From NCBI GenBank assembly GCA_937926205.1, contig CALEYL010000066.1:1-64000 (forward strand): DNA of 64,000 nt, given 5' to 3'. The translations under genes were made by a program, and so were the position numbers. This stretch comes from an uncultured Saprospiraceae bacterium. GTDB lineage: Bacteria; Bacteroidota; Bacteroidia; Chitinophagales; Saprospiraceae. A model generated the notes under the pieces. The model saw only the letters and a list, made by a program, of their open reading frames with translations. It was not told the origin of the DNA and made no database searches. Below, one piece after another: positions 13,912 to 22,705 of the stretch. Each line of letters begins with the position of its first letter. Positions within the stretch are counted from its first letter, which is position 1.

Positions 13912-16900
13912 ATGAAAAAATACTTACTGCCAACGCTAACTTGCCTGCTTGCACTTATTGGCGTGCAAGCCTTTGCCCAGAGGACGGTAACGGGTAAAGT
14001 AAACGATACAGATGGGCTGCCGCTCATCGGTGTTACCGTGCAGGAAGTAGGCCTGCTCAACGGTACGGTTACCGACCTGGATGGCGGCTATTCCATTGTG
14101 GTTGCCAATGAAAATGCGGTTTTGTCTTTCAGTTATACCGGAAAGGAGACCACCACCCGGGTAGTAGGCGCAAACCGGGAAATCAACGTTGTGCTGGAAG
14201 ACAACGCCAGGCTGCTCGATGAAGTCATTGTTACGGCTCTGGGTTTTGAAGAAAAAGAAGACGAACTGGGTTACGCCAGTTCCAGCGTTTCATCGACAGC
14301 CGTAACGGGGGCTGCCGAGACCAACGTGATAAACGCCTTGTCGGGAAAAGCATCCGGCGTCCGCATTTCGAGAAACTCCGGCGACCCGGGCGCCGGCGCC
14401 TACATCCAGATCCGGGGCATCTCTACCATCAGCCGGGATGCGCAGCCGCTCATCGTGGTGGACGGCATCCCCATTAGCAACGATTCAAGAGGCGCACAGG
14501 AAACCGTTGCCGCCCAATCAAGGCTGAACGACCTGAACCCGAACGACATCGAAAGTGTCACGGTGCTGAAAGGCGCATCGGCGGCGGCGCTATGGGGCAC
14601 CAAGGCTTTGGGCGGCGTGATTGTCATTAAAACCAAAAGCGGACAATACAACAACAAGCTGTCTGTCGGTTACAAAAGCAGTTTTTCCCTGGATCAAATC
14701 AACCGCCGCTACCCGCAACAGACTGCCTTCGGACAGGGCGACGGCGGCGTTTACAACCAGCGCTCCCGGGACTCCTGGGGGGATAGGATCGCCGACAGGT
14801 CCGGCGGACCGGATGAATTCAATACCAATGGACAGTTCTATGTCGACCAGGCCGGCAACACCTACTATCCCATCCTGTCCAAAAACTCCCGGGAACTTTT
14901 CCACGATAAAAATTTCGACCTCATCTTTCAGGATGGCCATTTTTGGGAAAACAACCTCAACATCACGGGCGGAAACGCCAACAGCACCATTTATGCCAGT
15001 CTGAGCGACATCAATCAGGAAGGCATTATCCGCAACAATTCCGATTACCGCCGGACGACCGCCAGGGTCAATGCCAGCCATCGACTCTCTGAAAAAATTA
15101 AACTCACGGCCTCCACGGCTTATTCCAAAAGCACCTCCAGCCGGATCCTGAGGGGGGCAACCTCCTCTGGCCTGTATCTGGGCCTGTTGCGGAATCCTGT
15201 TGATTTCGACATCACGGGCTACCGGGGTGATTTCTATGCCAACAGCAATGCTTCGCCGGTGTCGAACCGCCAGCGGTCTTACCGCGAGCCCCTCGGAGCG
15301 GACGGTACTGCTACATATAACAACCCATTGTGGACGATCAACGAGCAGGAAAGCATTGTAGATGTTGACCGTTTCATCACATCGCTGGAACTGACTGTTT
15401 CCCCCTTCAGCTGGCTCGATTTGATCGGCCGCGTGGGTTTGGATAAATATTCCGAGTGGCAGCAGGAGTTTTTTACGCCTGGCTCTGCTTCCGGATCATA
15501 CACCCAGGGTAGTTTTGGGAAAAACCTGGCCCGCAACTCCATCCTCAACATGGATTACATTGCAAAAGCAGGGGCGCGTTTCAATCAAAATTTCTCTGGT
15601 ACATTGCTGGTCGGTTTCAATTTCAACCACAGGGAGCTGATTACCGATGGCAGTGAAATCATCAATTTCATTCAATTTACCGACGTAGCCAGCGGCATCC
15701 GGGACATTGACAATGCCCTGCCTGAAAACCGGATCGTGACCAGCACTTTTGGGCAGGAACGCACCGTTGGCGTTTACTCGGCTGCTACGCTGAGCGCATA
15801 CGACATGCTGTTCCTCAACGCAACCATTCGGGCAGAATCCGCTTCCACATTCGGCGATGGGGCAAACAATACTTTTTATTTCCCTTCCGCTTCACTGGCA
15901 TGGCAGTTCACTGAATTGCCCGGTCTGAAAAGCGATCAGCTGTCTTTTGGAAAACTGAGATTGTCCTACGGCGAGGTGGGCGTGCAGCCTGCCCGATACA
16001 ACACCACCAACGTTTTCGTTTCCCCAACCTTCAGCGACCAGTATGGCGGCAATCTGGCAGGGTCGCTCTACGGCAATGGCTCATTTGTGGCCAGCAGCCA
16101 ACGGGGTAGCTCCATACTGCGACCGGAAAGAAAACAGGAAACCGAAGTCGGCATGGATTTTCGGTTTTTCAAAAACAAGCTTTCCCTGAGCGGCACTTAT
16201 TACAAAAACAAAACGATTGACGTTCTGCTGGACTTCCCGATTGCCAACTCAAAGGGAATTACCCGCCTCTACACCAATGGAGCCGAACTGCAAAACGAAG
16301 GTTTGGAACTCGACCTTGGCTACACTTTGGTGAGCACCAAAGACTGGTCGTGGAACCTGAACTTTATCTATTCAGAAGTGCAAAACAAGGTCACCCGCCT
16401 TCAGGAAGGGCTCACCATCAACCTCGGCGGTCTGGCAGCCGTGAGCGCAAGAGCGCTGGAAGGTTACCCGATCGGGGTGCTTTGGGGTTCAAGGACGTTG
16501 CGCGACGAAAACGGAAACATGGTTTTTGATGAAAACGGCTTCCCGCAGCAAGACCAGCTGGAAGGCGTCATCGGCGATCCGAACCCCGACTGGCAAGGGT
16601 CTGCTTACAGCACTTTGTCCTATAAAAATTTCTCCCTTTCCGTGCTTTTCGAAACCTACCAGGGCGCTGATATCTACGCCGGCACCAAGGCGGTCCTGTA
16701 CGATCTGGGCACCTGGGGCGCGAGCGCCGAAGAAACCACAGCCAATCAAAACCTGCTGGATTTTAATGGCAATGTCATTCTTGCCGGCACTACTTTCCGC
16801 GGAAAGGCACACAATTTCGGCGCAGGTCCTGTGGCCCTGACAGAAGCGTGGTACAACAGCGACGGCGGCTTCTTCGGCGGTGGCAACGACGAGCTTTATA

Positions 16901-17154
16901 TCGAAGATGGTTCGTGGACACGCCTCAGGGAACTGACCCTTTCTTACAGAGCCAGTTCTGATTGGCTCAAAAGGAAAACAGGCATCAGCAGTGCTGAGTT
17001 TTCCATTACGGGAAGGAACCTGGTGCTCTGGACCAACTTTGAAGGAAACGACCCGGACACCAACCTTCAGGGCGTGAGCGTGGCGCGCGGGATTGAGTAT
17101 TTCAATAATCCCGCCACCAGGTCTTATGTCTTCTCCCTTGCCCTCACTTTTTAA
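13912..17154 (+). CDS. SusC/RagA-type TonB-linked outer membrane transporter
   Basis: A 1080-residue outer membrane protein. Residues 1-22 are a signal peptide ending QAFAQ. Residues about 24-100 are the carboxypeptidase-regulatory-like domain (TVTGKVNDTDGLPLIGVTVQ). The plug follows from about 105, with the conserved YIQIRGISTI and PLIVVDGIPI blocks. The remainder is a beta barrel ending in the aromatic strand YVFSLALTF. This is the energised pore through which SusD-delivered ligand enters the periplasm with TonB power. Length is normal for the family. Its partner susD starts ten bases downstream. Expected control is by the divergent membrane HTH regulator. Ligand unknown. Confidence 0.95.
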   Translation: MKKYLLPTLTCLLALIGVQAFAQRTVTGKVNDTDGLPLIGVTVQEVGLLNGTVTDLDGGYSIVVANENAVLSFSYTGKETTTRVVGANREINVVLEDNARLLDEVIVTALGFEEKEDELGYASSSVSSTAVTGAAETNVINALSGKASGVRISRNSGDPGAGAYIQIRGISTISRDAQPLIVVDGIPISNDSRGAQETVAAQSRLNDLNPNDIESVTVLKGASAAALWGTKALGGVIVIKTKSGQYNNKLSVGYKSSFSLDQINRRYPQQTAFGQGDGGVYNQRSRDSWGDRIADRSGGPDEFNTNGQFYVDQAGNTYYPILSKNSRELFHDKNFDLIFQDGHFWENNLNITGGNANSTIYASLSDINQEGIIRNNSDYRRTTARVNASHRLSEKIKLTASTAYSKSTSSRILRGATSSGLYLGLLRNPVDFDITGYRGDFYANSNASPVSNRQRSYREPLGADGTATYNNPLWTINEQESIVDVDRFITSLELTVSPFSWLDLIGRVGLDKYSEWQQEFFTPGSASGSYTQGSFGKNLARNSILNMDYIAKAGARFNQNFSGTLLVGFNFNHRELITDGSEIINFIQFTDVASGIRDIDNALPENRIVTSTFGQERTVGVYSAATLSAYDMLFLNATIRAESASTFGDGANNTFYFPSASLAWQFTELPGLKSDQLSFGKLRLSYGEVGVQPARYNTTNVFVSPTFSDQYGGNLAGSLYGNGSFVASSQRGSSILRPERKQETEVGMDFRFFKNKLSLSGTYYKNKTIDVLLDFPIANSKGITRLYTNGAELQNEGLELDLGYTLVSTKDWSWNLNFIYSEVQNKVTRLQEGLTINLGGLAAVSARALEGYPIGVLWGSRTLRDENGNMVFDENGFPQQDQLEGVIGDPNPDWQGSAYSTLSYKNFSLSVLFETYQGADIYAGTKAVLYDLGTWGASAEETTANQNLLDFNGNVILAGTTFRGKAHNFGAGPVALTEAWYNSDGGFFGGGNDELYIEDGSWTRLRELTLSYRASSDWLKRKTGISSAEFSITGRNLVLWTNFEGNDPDTNLQGVSVARGIEYFNNPATRSYVFSLALTF

Positions 17155-17164
17155 AATTAAAACA

Positions 17165-18589
17165 ATGAAAAAGGCCATACTTTTTTTCATAAGCATTGCT
17201 ACCCTCGCCTCTTGCGGCGACCTGGTAGATGGGTTGAATGAGAACCCGAACAGCCCAACCGCTGCATCCTATGAATACATTCTGACCGGAGCTGAAGTAG
17301 GAAATATTGTGCTGCAAACAGGCGAAACTGCCCGAAAGGCCGGCATCTTTTGCGGCTACTACACCGGAATTGACCGCCAGCACCTCGGTTTCAGTGAATA
17401 CGGCGTGACCACGAGCGACTTCAATTCAGAATGGAACAACGTTTACGTGGATGTCGTGGTGAATGCCATTGCTGCCGAAATGCAGGCAGAAAAAGAAGGC
17501 ATCGAAGGGGTTACGAAAGGCATTACCCAGGTTTTGCGCGCCATGGCATTGGGCACGGCCACCTCCCTTTGGGGCGATATTCCTTTTGACGACGCCGGTC
17601 AGCCTGACGTCGAAAACCCTGCTTTCGAAGGACAGGTAGCGGTCTATTCCAAGCTGCAAATCCTCCTGGACGATGCCATCACCAACCTCGCTGCCGGTTC
17701 GGGCCGACCCGCCAGTAACTCGGAAATCTATTTTGATGGCGCTCCCGGAATCTGGACGGAAGTTGCTCATACGCTGAAAGCCCGCTACTACATGCACACC
17801 CGGGAATACGACAAAGCTTATGCCGCTGCCCAGCAGGGAATCAGCTCCGCAGCCAACAGCCTGATGGCGCCTCACGGCACAGCATCGGAAAACGCCAATT
17901 TGAATTACAGCTTTTTTGCCGTAGAGGTAAGGCAGTCCGATTTGGTCACGTCCGAGTTCATGGCCAGCCTGATTGCACCGGACGACACAACCAGTCCTGA
18001 TTTTTCCAAATACCGGGGCAATGCCAAAACCAATGAAGCCGGGCGCTATCATTATCTTTTCAGAATTACCTCTTTCGGAACGCAGCCAAATACCGGAAGC
18101 AATGCTTTTGCAGCACAGAGTGCTTCTGCGCCTATTGTCACTTTTGCAGAAAATGCACTGATTCTGGCGGAGGCTGGTTTCCGCACCCAGGGTTTTGCCA
18201 AAGGCCTGGAGCATCTGAATACCTACCGGGCTTATCTGGCCGGCGGCGGCTACATGTCCAACGCAAGCCCTGCCGACATGAAGTACGATGCCTATGAAAC
18301 GGCCGATTTTGAAAATGGCGGCATGGAAAATCCCGACGGCATCAGCGCCGACAATGCCTTGCTGCGGGAAATTTTGCAGGAACGGTACATAACCTTTTTT
18401 GGCCAGATCGAAGGCTTCAACGATACCCGCAGGACAGAGAAAGAAACCGTTGTCAGGGTGCCCGTTGTGCCGAATACCGGCACGCAATTGCCACAGCGCT
18501 TTCTTTATCCGACCAGTGAAATTGACCGGAATCCAAATGTGCCGAAACCCGTTCCTAACTTTTTTGACCCAACCCCCGTCAACAAATAA
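17165..18589 (+). CDS. SusD/RagB-type surface lipoprotein
   Basis: A 474-residue lipoprotein. The ATG at 17165 gives a signal peptide with lipobox TLASC (C17); the longer frame has no signal. Features of the SusD_2/SusD-like family are present: an early GLNENPN segment, helical TPR-like pairs (SALKARYYMHTREYDKAYAAA-like region around residues 205-230) and a C-terminal RYITFFGQIEGFNDTRRTE block where SusD proteins end in substrate-capping loops. It should form the lid on the SusC barrel and capture ligand on the cell surface. Confidence 0.93.
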   Translation: MKKAILFFISIATLASCGDLVDGLNENPNSPTAASYEYILTGAEVGNIVLQTGETARKAGIFCGYYTGIDRQHLGFSEYGVTTSDFNSEWNNVYVDVVVNAIAAEMQAEKEGIEGVTKGITQVLRAMALGTATSLWGDIPFDDAGQPDVENPAFEGQVAVYSKLQILLDDAITNLAAGSGRPASNSEIYFDGAPGIWTEVAHTLKARYYMHTREYDKAYAAAQQGISSAANSLMAPHGTASENANLNYSFFAVEVRQSDLVTSEFMASLIAPDDTTSPDFSKYRGNAKTNEAGRYHYLFRITSFGTQPNTGSNAFAAQSASAPIVTFAENALILAEAGFRTQGFAKGLEHLNTYRAYLAGGGYMSNASPADMKYDAYETADFENGGMENPDGISADNALLREILQERYITFFGQIEGFNDTRRTEKETVVRVPVVPNTGTQLPQRFLYPTSEIDRNPNVPKPVPNFFDPTPVNK

Positions 18590-18598
18590 CAAGGCAGT

Positions 18599-19354
18599 AT
18601 GAAAAGGATAAGCAATTGGTTGAAAATTATTGCCGGCCTGTGCCTGCTGCTTTGGTGCCAAAGCCCGGCTTATGCGCAGGACACCCTTCGGGTGCTGTTC
18701 GTTGGAAATAGTTTTACCTATTACCACAACCTTCCACAGATGGTTGCGGCAATGGCGCAGACGCAGAAAGTACCCATCGTGACCCGCCAGTCCACGGTAG
18801 GCGGCTCCAGCCTGGAGCAGCACTGGAAAGGCGAAAAGGGCACGGTTACCATGCCGATGCTCGAAACCGGCAAGTGGGATTATGTGGTGCTGAACAACCA
18901 CAGCCTGAGTGCCATCGAAACGCCGGAAAGTTTCATGGAGTACGGGCGGAAGTTTGCTGAGCTAATCCGGAAAAAGGGCGCAAAACCGGTATTCATGATG
19001 ACCTGGGCCTACAAATCAAATCCGCTCATGCAGGAAAAGATTACCGCCATGTACAGGCAACTGGCCGGGGAAACGGGTGCGGACTATGTGCCGGCCGGAC
19101 CACTCTTCGCAGCAACGAGGCAGTGGCGGCCAGACCTGGAGTTGTTTTTTGATGACAAACACCCTTCCCCTAACGGCACCTACCTGCTCGCACTGGCTTT
19201 TTACAAATACCTCTCGGGAAAAACGGTCATGGGCATCCCCGAAAGGCTAACCACCAAAGATATGTTTGGAGAAAAGCTTTACCTCGTTTTCATGACGCCG
19301 GAGGATGCAAAGTTTCTGCAGCAACTGGTTGAGGAGTATGATTTTGGAAAATAG
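18599..19354 (+). CDS. Secreted SGNH-type hydrolase
   Basis: A 251-residue protein with a signal peptide (residues 1-26, ending AYAQ). SGNH blocks are visible: nucleophile S38 in VGNSFTYY, G69 in VGGSSL, N99/N100 in VVLNNHS, and D185-x-x-H188 in FDDKHPSPNGTYL. These are the four catalytic or oxyanion positions of GDSL/SGNH esterases. It most likely removes acetyl or other acyl groups from the substrate handled by the Sus pair. It follows susD by nine bases, so it belongs to the same transcript. Confidence 0.85.
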   Translation: MKRISNWLKIIAGLCLLLWCQSPAYAQDTLRVLFVGNSFTYYHNLPQMVAAMAQTQKVPIVTRQSTVGGSSLEQHWKGEKGTVTMPMLETGKWDYVVLNNHSLSAIETPESFMEYGRKFAELIRKKGAKPVFMMTWAYKSNPLMQEKITAMYRQLAGETGADYVPAGPLFAATRQWRPDLELFFDDKHPSPNGTYLLALAFYKYLSGKTVMGIPERLTTKDMFGEKLYLVFMTPEDAKFLQQLVEEYDFGK

Positions 19355-19397
19355 CTTCAACCGCAGCCATCCATTTTCTCAAAAAATAAAAAAGATC

Positions 19398-21158
19398 ATG
19401 CAACAGATATTTAAAATAAGCTACTTATCAACCCTGTTATTGCTGCTGACGCTGGCAATTTCGTCCTGCAAGAAGGACACGGAAAATGACTTTCCCATCA
19501 CCAATGATTTAAGGGTTCTCAAAGTGACCGTCGGCAACCAGGCAATCCTTTCCGGGGCAACAAATGTTTCCGTGATTGCCGCATTCCAGCTGGTATTTTC
19601 GCATAGCCTGAATAATTCAGCACTGGAAGATGCCCTGAGCATTTCACCGACCGCAGCTTATGCCGTCAGCTACGACAACTCGGGGTCATTCGCCACGATC
19701 AGTTTCAGCCAGCCTTTGGCATACGACACAGAGTACACCATCAGCCTTCCGAAAGGGGCTTATGGCGCCAATGGGGAAACCAGCACGGAAGACTTTGTTT
19801 TCAAGTTCACCACCCACCCTTTGATAGCCCCGGAACTTGTACTTTCGAGCGAAAATCCGAGCTTTTTTGAAGGGGAAACACTCACGGTCACCGCAGCATT
19901 GTCATTCCCCATTTTCCAGGAGGTAAGCCTCGATTTGGTATTTTCCGGCGCCGCTACGAATGGTACGGATTATACCACCAGTGCAACCAGCCTGACCATT
20001 CCTGCCGGAACCGCTTCGATATCCTTCGAGTTGACGGCACTCAATGATGCCGCTGACGAAGGTGTGGAAACCATTTCCATTGGCGTTGGCAACTTAGTGA
20101 ATGCTGTTGTGGGCCAGCCCGAGGTATTGAACCTGACACTGGGAGATCAGCCTCCCACGCTGGAGTTAAAAGGGGTGATGTCTCTCAAAATCGGTGGTAC
20201 TTCAACCAATGGCAGGGCGGTACACTTAAAGGTTATCCAGGACATTCCTGACCTGAGCGTCTATGGCATCGGCATTGCCAACAATGGCGGCGGCACAGAT
20301 GGAAGGGAAATTGATTTTCCCGCCGTAAGCGCTTCTGCCGGGGACGACATCCTGCTCGTGCGGGATGTGGATCTGGCCGGACTGACCACCTATTTCGGCA
20401 GTTGTTTCAATGATTTTGAAATCGTTGTCGAATCCGCCGGCGTGAATTTCAATGGCGACGATCCTTTTGAATTGTATAAAAACACCACGGTCATCGAAAC
20501 CTTCGGCGACGTGGAACTCTCCGGCGTAGGGCTCGAGTGGGAATATACCGGCACCTGGGCCTATAAACTCGGCGGATTCTGGGAATATGGAAAGATTGAC
20601 TGTTCCGCCAATTCTACTTCGCTGCAGGATGCTGACTGTGTCTATCCATTCTGCGCCCCGCTTCAGTTGCAGGGGGTGTTGGCCCTCTTGTGGGACGGCT
20701 CGGGAACCAACGGCGGCAAAGCGGTTCACGTGCGGGCAAATCGGGATATTGCCGACCTCAGCCAGTTTAGTCTCGGCGTCGCCAACAACGGTGGAGGTAC
20801 AGACGGCATTGAATATACTTTCCCGGCCATGTCGGTGAATGAAGGCGACCACATTCTGGTAGCCCGGGAGGCAGGTACGATTGGGGGGTATTTCGGCAGT
20901 TGTTACAATGGATTCGCTCAGGTTATAGAAACGGACGCCATGAATCAAAACGGCGACGACGCCATCGAACTTTTTGACGGCATGACCGTCATCGAAACCT
21001 TTGGAGATGCGAACGTGGACGGCACAGGACAACCGTGGGATTACGAGGGGTCGTGGGGCTTCAAAAAAGGCGGTGTCTGGACCTATGGCGGAGTCGGTTG
21101 TGCGGCGGGCTCTGTTTCCACGCAATCTTCGTCCTGCCCATATGGATTTTGTCAGTAA
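19398..21158 (+). CDS. Surface lipoprotein with Ig-like, Calx-beta and duplicated domains
   Basis: A 586-residue lipoprotein. The ATG at 19398 places C24 in the lipobox AISSC. Domain order: a Big_5/SbsA-type Ig-like domain at about 33-130, a Calx-beta domain at about 135-240 (FFEGETLTVTAALSFP ... GTDYTT), and two related copies of about 150 residues at 250-410 and 420-586. The copies share IANNGGGTDG or VANNGGGTDG, FGSCFND or FGSCYNG, NFNGDDPFEL or NQNGDDAIEL, and VIETFGD. They recall lamin-tail-like domains common in secreted Bacteroidota proteins. A surface binding or display role in the Sus locus is likely. It starts 43 bases after the SGNH gene. Confidence 0.8.
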   Translation: MQQIFKISYLSTLLLLLTLAISSCKKDTENDFPITNDLRVLKVTVGNQAILSGATNVSVIAAFQLVFSHSLNNSALEDALSISPTAAYAVSYDNSGSFATISFSQPLAYDTEYTISLPKGAYGANGETSTEDFVFKFTTHPLIAPELVLSSENPSFFEGETLTVTAALSFPIFQEVSLDLVFSGAATNGTDYTTSATSLTIPAGTASISFELTALNDAADEGVETISIGVGNLVNAVVGQPEVLNLTLGDQPPTLELKGVMSLKIGGTSTNGRAVHLKVIQDIPDLSVYGIGIANNGGGTDGREIDFPAVSASAGDDILLVRDVDLAGLTTYFGSCFNDFEIVVESAGVNFNGDDPFELYKNTTVIETFGDVELSGVGLEWEYTGTWAYKLGGFWEYGKIDCSANSTSLQDADCVYPFCAPLQLQGVLALLWDGSGTNGGKAVHVRANRDIADLSQFSLGVANNGGGTDGIEYTFPAMSVNEGDHILVAREAGTIGGYFGSCYNGFAQVIETDAMNQNGDDAIELFDGMTVIETFGDANVDGTGQPWDYEGSWGFKKGGVWTYGGVGCAAGSVSTQSSSCPYGFCQ

Positions 21159-21257
21159 ATCATAAGAAGAGACGTCCCGGGTTTTAAAAGCCTCTCATTC
21201 GACATCGCTCAGGAAACGCGGGGCGAAATATCGGTAGATCGATCATTAAATGGTTTC

Positions 21258-21313
21258 GTTTCGTGCCGCAGGTATGTAATGTTGATGCTAACATGACCTG
21301 CCTGCGGTACGAA
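21258..21313 (+). other. Intra-operon hairpin
   Basis: TTCGTGCCGCAGG (21260-21272) pairs with CCTGCGGTACGAA (21301-21313) with a single G/T wobble, and an inner ATGTT/AACAT pair extends the fold. It lies in the 174-base gap between two Sus-locus lipoprotein genes. A run of eight T follows some 10 bases later. It may be a weak terminator or an mRNA-processing site that lowers expression of the downstream genes. Confidence 0.45.
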
Positions 21314-21332
21314 AAAACTTAATTTTTTTTGA

Positions 21333-22688
21333 ATGAAGTGCAATCCTATTTTTCTCCTGTTCCTGATAATGGCACTTATTCCCATATCGTGCTCGGACGA
21401 TGGTGTTGAACCCAATGACCTTACTATATTTTTCATCACCATGAACGGGGCAAATTTTGTTGACGGGATTAACAACCTGCCGCTCAGTTCTACCATTTCC
21501 ATCGTCTTTTCGGCAGCCATCAACCCCGCTGATTTTGAGCGCGAATTTTCCATTTCCCCCAACCCCCTCAACATGGCATTCAGCTACGCCAACCAGTCGT
21601 CCAAAGTGACGATTGACCTGTCGCTGGAATTTCAGACTACTTACCAACTGGACCTTGGTCAGGGCGCCTTTGGGCAAAACGGCGGACGGTTGGAAAACTC
21701 CATTTCCCTGACATTTTCCACCATGGCTGACGGGATCATCCATTCCCTGCCTGCCTGCACTTCTGCATCCAACGATTGTCTGCAAACGGTGGCTATTTCG
21801 GGAACCGGCACGGGTGATTTTAGTTTTTACACCAGTTTTCCGATTTACGAAGAACTGGCTAATTGGGAGAATCTGGAAGCCGCCATCATCGTCGTGCACG
21901 GAGCCAATCAGGATGCCGACAACTATTTCAATTTCCTGATGACTACCCTTCAGGCCAACAACCTGCAGGATAAAGTGGTATTGATTTCTCCTTTTTTCAA
22001 AAGTGCTCAGGATGCCTCCGGCAATGACTATTTCTGGAGCAGTACCGGCTGGCGGGAGGGCAGCAATTCGCTCAGCCCGGTGGCTATCAGCGCTTTTGAC
22101 GTTGTAGACAGGCTGATTGAGCAGTTGGGAGACGAAAGCCACTTCCCGGTGCTCAAAAAAATAATCGTGACGGGCCATTCATCCGGAGGTTTGTTTACCC
22201 ATTTGTACGCCGCTTCCAATAAAGCAGCGGCCGCAAACCCCGATCTGATTTTCGAATATGTGCCCGCCAACAGTCAGTATTATTATTATCCGGACGGGCA
22301 ACGCATCAACGAAAGCAACAACCAGCTCTACACCCCTGCCGGATGCACGGGCTATGACTTTTGGCCTTATGGGTTCAACATTGTGCCGCCCTATCTGTCG
22401 GCGGTCAATGCAGCAGATTTCAACAACCAATTCACCAGTCGCTCCATCACTTACCTGTTGGGGAACGGGAACGGAGCCGACCCCACGCTGAACACTTCCA
22501 GCTGCGCTGCGACACTACTCGGCCCGACCCGATACAATCGGGGAGAAAACATATTCCGGTATCTGGAACTGGTTTATCCCGGCGCCCACAACCACAAAAG
22601 AACGATTGTCAACGGAGTGGGTCATGATGGACAGGCCATGTATCAATCGCCTGAGTTCCGCACCTTGCTCGGTCAATTATTGAACTAA
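21333..22688 (+). CDS. Alpha/beta-hydrolase lipoprotein with Ig-like domain
   Basis: A 451-residue lipoprotein (lipobox IPISC, C20). Residues about 30-130 are a Big_5-like domain similar to that of the preceding lipoprotein. From about 140 an alpha/beta-hydrolase follows: IIVVHGANQDADNYFN is the oxyanion loop, G281-H282-S283-S284-G285 is the nucleophile elbow, and a His candidate is in VNGVGHDG near 430. The acid may be in LGNGNGADPT. It is probably an esterase exposed at the surface or periplasm. Together with the SGNH enzyme the locus encodes two ester hydrolases. The substrate is not evident. Confidence 0.82.
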   Translation: MKCNPIFLLFLIMALIPISCSDDGVEPNDLTIFFITMNGANFVDGINNLPLSSTISIVFSAAINPADFEREFSISPNPLNMAFSYANQSSKVTIDLSLEFQTTYQLDLGQGAFGQNGGRLENSISLTFSTMADGIIHSLPACTSASNDCLQTVAISGTGTGDFSFYTSFPIYEELANWENLEAAIIVVHGANQDADNYFNFLMTTLQANNLQDKVVLISPFFKSAQDASGNDYFWSSTGWREGSNSLSPVAISAFDVVDRLIEQLGDESHFPVLKKIIVTGHSSGGLFTHLYAASNKAAAANPDLIFEYVPANSQYYYYPDGQRINESNNQLYTPAGCTGYDFWPYGFNIVPPYLSAVNAADFNNQFTSRSITYLLGNGNGADPTLNTSSCAATLLGPTRYNRGENIFRYLELVYPGAHNHKRTIVNGVGHDGQAMYQSPEFRTLLGQLLN

Positions 22689-22705
22689 AGAAAGACCCAA
22701 TATCC

